31,853 bases of DNA from a virus. The notes below the pieces were generated by a model. That model saw only the letters and a program-made list of their open reading frames with translations. It was not told the origin of the DNA and did no database searches. The stretch spans positions 1 to 31,853 of the IMG/VR virus record IMGVR_UViG_3300030103_004637. One strand, 5' to 3'. The position numbers were made by a program, and so were the translations under genes. Shown in pieces: positions 29,745 through 31,853 of this stretch. The stretch's first letter is position 1. Every line of letters starts with the position of its first letter.

Positions 29745-30586
29745 TAACCAAACAATCCTAACTGACCACCAATACCCGCAAGACCTGCACCCATTCCAAG
29801 AATTTGAGATAGTGGGCTAGGAGGAGGTGTTGATGTTGTGGAGTAACCTGCTTGTGCCGGATATCCACCTATTAATCCTGTTAATTGTTGACCAACAAAC
29901 CCTAAGTTTTGTTGATCGGCAAACGCTGCTTCTCTATCTGCTGCCGCTCGTGCATCGATAATAGCTTGTGCCTGTGCTTGTTGTTGCTGACCTAATTGAC
30001 CAACACCGGTAATTTGTTGTTGCGCTAATTGTGGAGCTAGTTGTGCTAGTCCTTGTTGTTGTGTAGATAATGCTTGTTGATTAGCAAAAGCTTGTTGTGC
30101 TGCTTGTTGTGCTTGTTGAAATCCTTGTTGTCTTAATTGTGCTTCTAGTTGTGCTTTATTAAAAGCAGTAACGGCATCAAACTCACCTTCTTGAGCACCT
30201 TGTCTACCACCACCAAAGGCACCAAATTGAAACGCTTGATCACCAATTGCTGATCTTTGTGCTGCTCTTTCTCGTTCCAAAGCAGCAAGAGAAGCATCGA
30301 TAACTTCTTGTTGATACGGTGACATAAAATCTTGATAGGCTTGAGGACCTGTTAAAGTTTGAGCAGCAGTAGCATCGGTTGCTGCTTGATTTAAGAACGG
30401 TTCAAAAGAACCTAGGCCACCTGCTAAAGTTCTAGCTTGTTGTTGTAAAGCTGTCTCGTCTGCTACAGTAGGTTGATAAGAACGTGTATCAATAGGTGTT
30501 CCTAATTGTTCTGTTAATTTTTTTACAAGTACCTCACCACCAGCTTCTATAAAGGGGGCAGGTCTAGTTATTGTTGTATCTACCAT
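29744..30586 (-). CDS. Gln/Ala-rich virion protein
   Basis: 280 aa. FMSPYQQEVIDASLAALERE (87-106), RSAIGDQAFQFGAFGGGRQG (111-130), then a Gln-rich helical stretch at 146-210 (QQAQQAAQQAFANQQ and TQQQGLAQLAPQLAQQQI) and a Gly-rich hydrophobic end (ILGMGAGLAGIGGQLGLFG, 262-280). I recognise the FMSPYQQEV to FGGGRQG pair from marine phage virion genes. The C-terminal Gly/Leu stretch could insert into a membrane during ejection. TAATG overlaps on both sides show strict coupling with the 30586 and 28563 genes. Confidence 0.75.
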   Translation of the reverse strand: MVDTTITRPAPFIEAGGEVLVKKLTEQLGTPIDTRSYQPTVADETALQQQARTLAGGLGSFEPFLNQAATDATAAQTLTGPQAYQDFMSPYQQEVIDASLAALERERAAQRSAIGDQAFQFGAFGGGRQGAQEGEFDAVTAFNKAQLEAQLRQQGFQQAQQAAQQAFANQQALSTQQQGLAQLAPQLAQQQITGVGQLGQQQQAQAQAIIDARAAADREAAFADQQNLGFVGQQLTGLIGGYPAQAGYSTTSTPPPSPLSQILGMGAGLAGIGGQLGLFG

Positions 30587-31853
30587 TATACTTTACTCTC
30601 TAAGGCGTTCATTAATTGATACATTCTTTGTGCTCCTTTATTAACACTACCACCACCAGCAGCTCTAACGGCATCAGCCGTCATAACGAATTCATTTTTT
30701 GACAATCTTGCGGGGACATCATCAGCTTTCTCTTTAGACCCCACAGGTATAAAGCCACCGCCTCTATAGTCCATTTCCATAGAAGGCATACCACCCATTT
30801 TTAAAGTTGCAAGTCCACCTTTTTTAGCACCAAAATATTGTCCTGATTCTCCACCCATCATTCTGTTATATATTTCCATAATTTCACTTGGTGACATTTG
30901 AGAAGTATTAACTCCCATTTGTATCAATTGTTGTTGCATTTTACCTAAACCACCACCGGCATTGTCTGCTATCATTTCACTAGGGTCTAATAAACTTTTA
31001 GGTCCACCTGCGAAACTTCTATCGTCCACATCTTCTAACTCACCCGGTAAATCTATTAAGGTATCAGCAGGATTTCCAGACTCAGTAGGTTTAGGATCAG
31101 TCATGGCTACACCATCTTTTAAAATTTGAAGTATTTCTTCTATGCTTAATTCATCGTCTTTTTCTTGTAAGATATATTTGTCGTTATAAGGATCACCGGG
31201 ATCTTGCATAGTGTCAAATATTCCTGTGCCTTCAGCAAATCCTACACGACCACCTTTATTGTAACTTGGTCTATTAGCAACATAATCATCTATTTGTTGT
31301 TGTGAATATCCTGCGTTTGCAAGATAATTTCTTAAATAACCTAAGTACTCAGCCGTATTATATCCATCTTCTGAATTTTGATAAGCGTCTTGTGCAGCTT
31401 TAGCAGCATCGTAAATATCAAATCCTGCTCCTGCCGCTGCTTGTGTTCCTGCAGCTTTACTAACATTAGCTACTGATGAAAGTATTTTACCTTCTTCACC
31501 AGAAATACTTGGATTTAAAAAGTCTCCAACTTTAGCTGTAACTTCTTTACCTTCTGTTCCTAATTTTTGTAAAAATGTTTTATCTGCTGGTGGAGGACCT
31601 TGTTTAATATCTGCAGAAGTTGGAAGAGTTTTAAATATTCCAGATAATGCAGCTTTTCTTAAATCTGTTTTACCTTCATTAACAGCACTGTCTGCTAATA
31701 GATTGGCTAAATATCCTCTACCAAAATTACTCATAATTCCACTAAGACCAAGTGCTGAACTACCAGGAATTAAAACAGATGCTAGGGGTCCTATGAAAGG
31801 TTTAATTTCATTAGGTACAATTCTTGAAATAACTTTGTTAACAGGTTTAAATA
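30586..31853 (-). CDS. Structural protein, 5' end beyond the window
   Basis: The frame remains open from 31734 to the right edge, so the true start may lie outside; the ATG at 31734 is not proven as the start, and the upstream residues FKPVNKVISRIVPNEIKPFI look coding. The product has RGYLANLLADSAVNEGKTDL, YNKGGRVGFAEGTGIF, and ends with KKGGLATLKMGGMPSMEMDY, RGGGFIPVGSKEKADDVPAR and LSKNEFVMTADAVRAAGGGS. The KADDVPARLSKNEFVMTADAVR ending is one I know from many uncultured marine phage virion genes. The function is unknown. At least 422 residues. Confidence 0.75.
   Translation of the reverse strand, partial: FKPVNKVISRIVPNEIKPFIGPLASVLIPGSSALGLSGIMSNFGRGYLANLLADSAVNEGKTDLRKAALSGIFKTLPTSADIKQGPPPADKTFLQKLGTEGKEVTAKVGDFLNPSISGEEGKILSSVANVSKAAGTQAAAGAGFDIYDAAKAAQDAYQNSEDGYNTAEYLGYLRNYLANAGYSQQQIDDYVANRPSYNKGGRVGFAEGTGIFDTMQDPGDPYNDKYILQEKDDELSIEEILQILKDGVAMTDPKPTESGNPADTLIDLPGELEDVDDRSFAGGPKSLLDPSEMIADNAGGGLGKMQQQLIQMGVNTSQMSPSEIMEIYNRMMGGESGQYFGAKKGGLATLKMGGMPSMEMDYRGGGFIPVGSKEKADDVPARLSKNEFVMTADAVRAAGGGSVNKGAQRMYQLMNALESKV

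Overview
The window reads as most of the genome of an AT-rich tailed bacteriophage. Gene content (TerS/TerL, portal, family A DNA polymerase, AEP-type primase, UvrD-like and SNF2 helicases, GP88, M15 lysin, glycine/glutamine-rich virion proteins) and base composition fit uncultured marine phages of SAR11/SAR116-type Alphaproteobacteria. That assignment rests on recognising protein families, not on a search. I see no integrase, phage RNA polymerase, tRNA gene or CRISPR array. The portal gene runs off the left edge and a virion protein gene runs off the right edge, both on the minus strand. The missing capsid and tail genes would fit between them if the source is circular or circularly permuted.

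Layout. 1-3895 (minus): portal (partial) and TerL. 3896-8422: an accessory island, mostly plus strand, between TerL and TerS. It carries a DNMT3-like cytosine methyltransferase, a small nuclease, a GP88 protein and several small ORFs, and related non-coding repeats lie at its two ends and its middle. 8423-8953 (plus): TerS. 9199-9425: a non-coding block bounded by a 23-bp inverted repeat. 9426-12821 (minus): an operon of small proteins, two more PD-(D/E)XK nucleases, a second cytosine methyltransferase with a long overlapping ORF, and a promoter-proximal ribbon-helix-helix regulator. 12952-21806 (minus): the replication operon. In order of transcription it encodes two conserved proteins, a candidate ssDNA-binding protein, a strong terminator, primase, SF1 helicase, Pol A, an unknown protein, an aminoacyl-tRNA-protein transferase-like protein and a zinc ribbon. 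21876-23993 (plus): SNF2 helicase and two small proteins, driven from a compact divergent promoter region. 23990-31853 (minus): M15 lysin, holin-like protein, a 1293-aa virion protein and three further structural proteins.

Working model. Host-type sigma70 promoters (TTGNCN, 17-18 nt, TATAAA) drive early expression divergently from about 21.84 kb, from about 12.86 kb and from about 6.9 kb. Replication uses AEP primase, helicases and a Pol A with Leu at the position equivalent to E. coli Phe762. Virion and lysis genes form separate minus-strand blocks.

The points most worth a second look are: (1) the Bpt/ATE-like transferase that lacks the family's N-terminal cysteines; (2) the 291-codon ORF overlapping the second methyltransferase in another frame; (3) the repeat-bracketed island between TerL and TerS; (4) the inverted-repeat block at 9206-9431.
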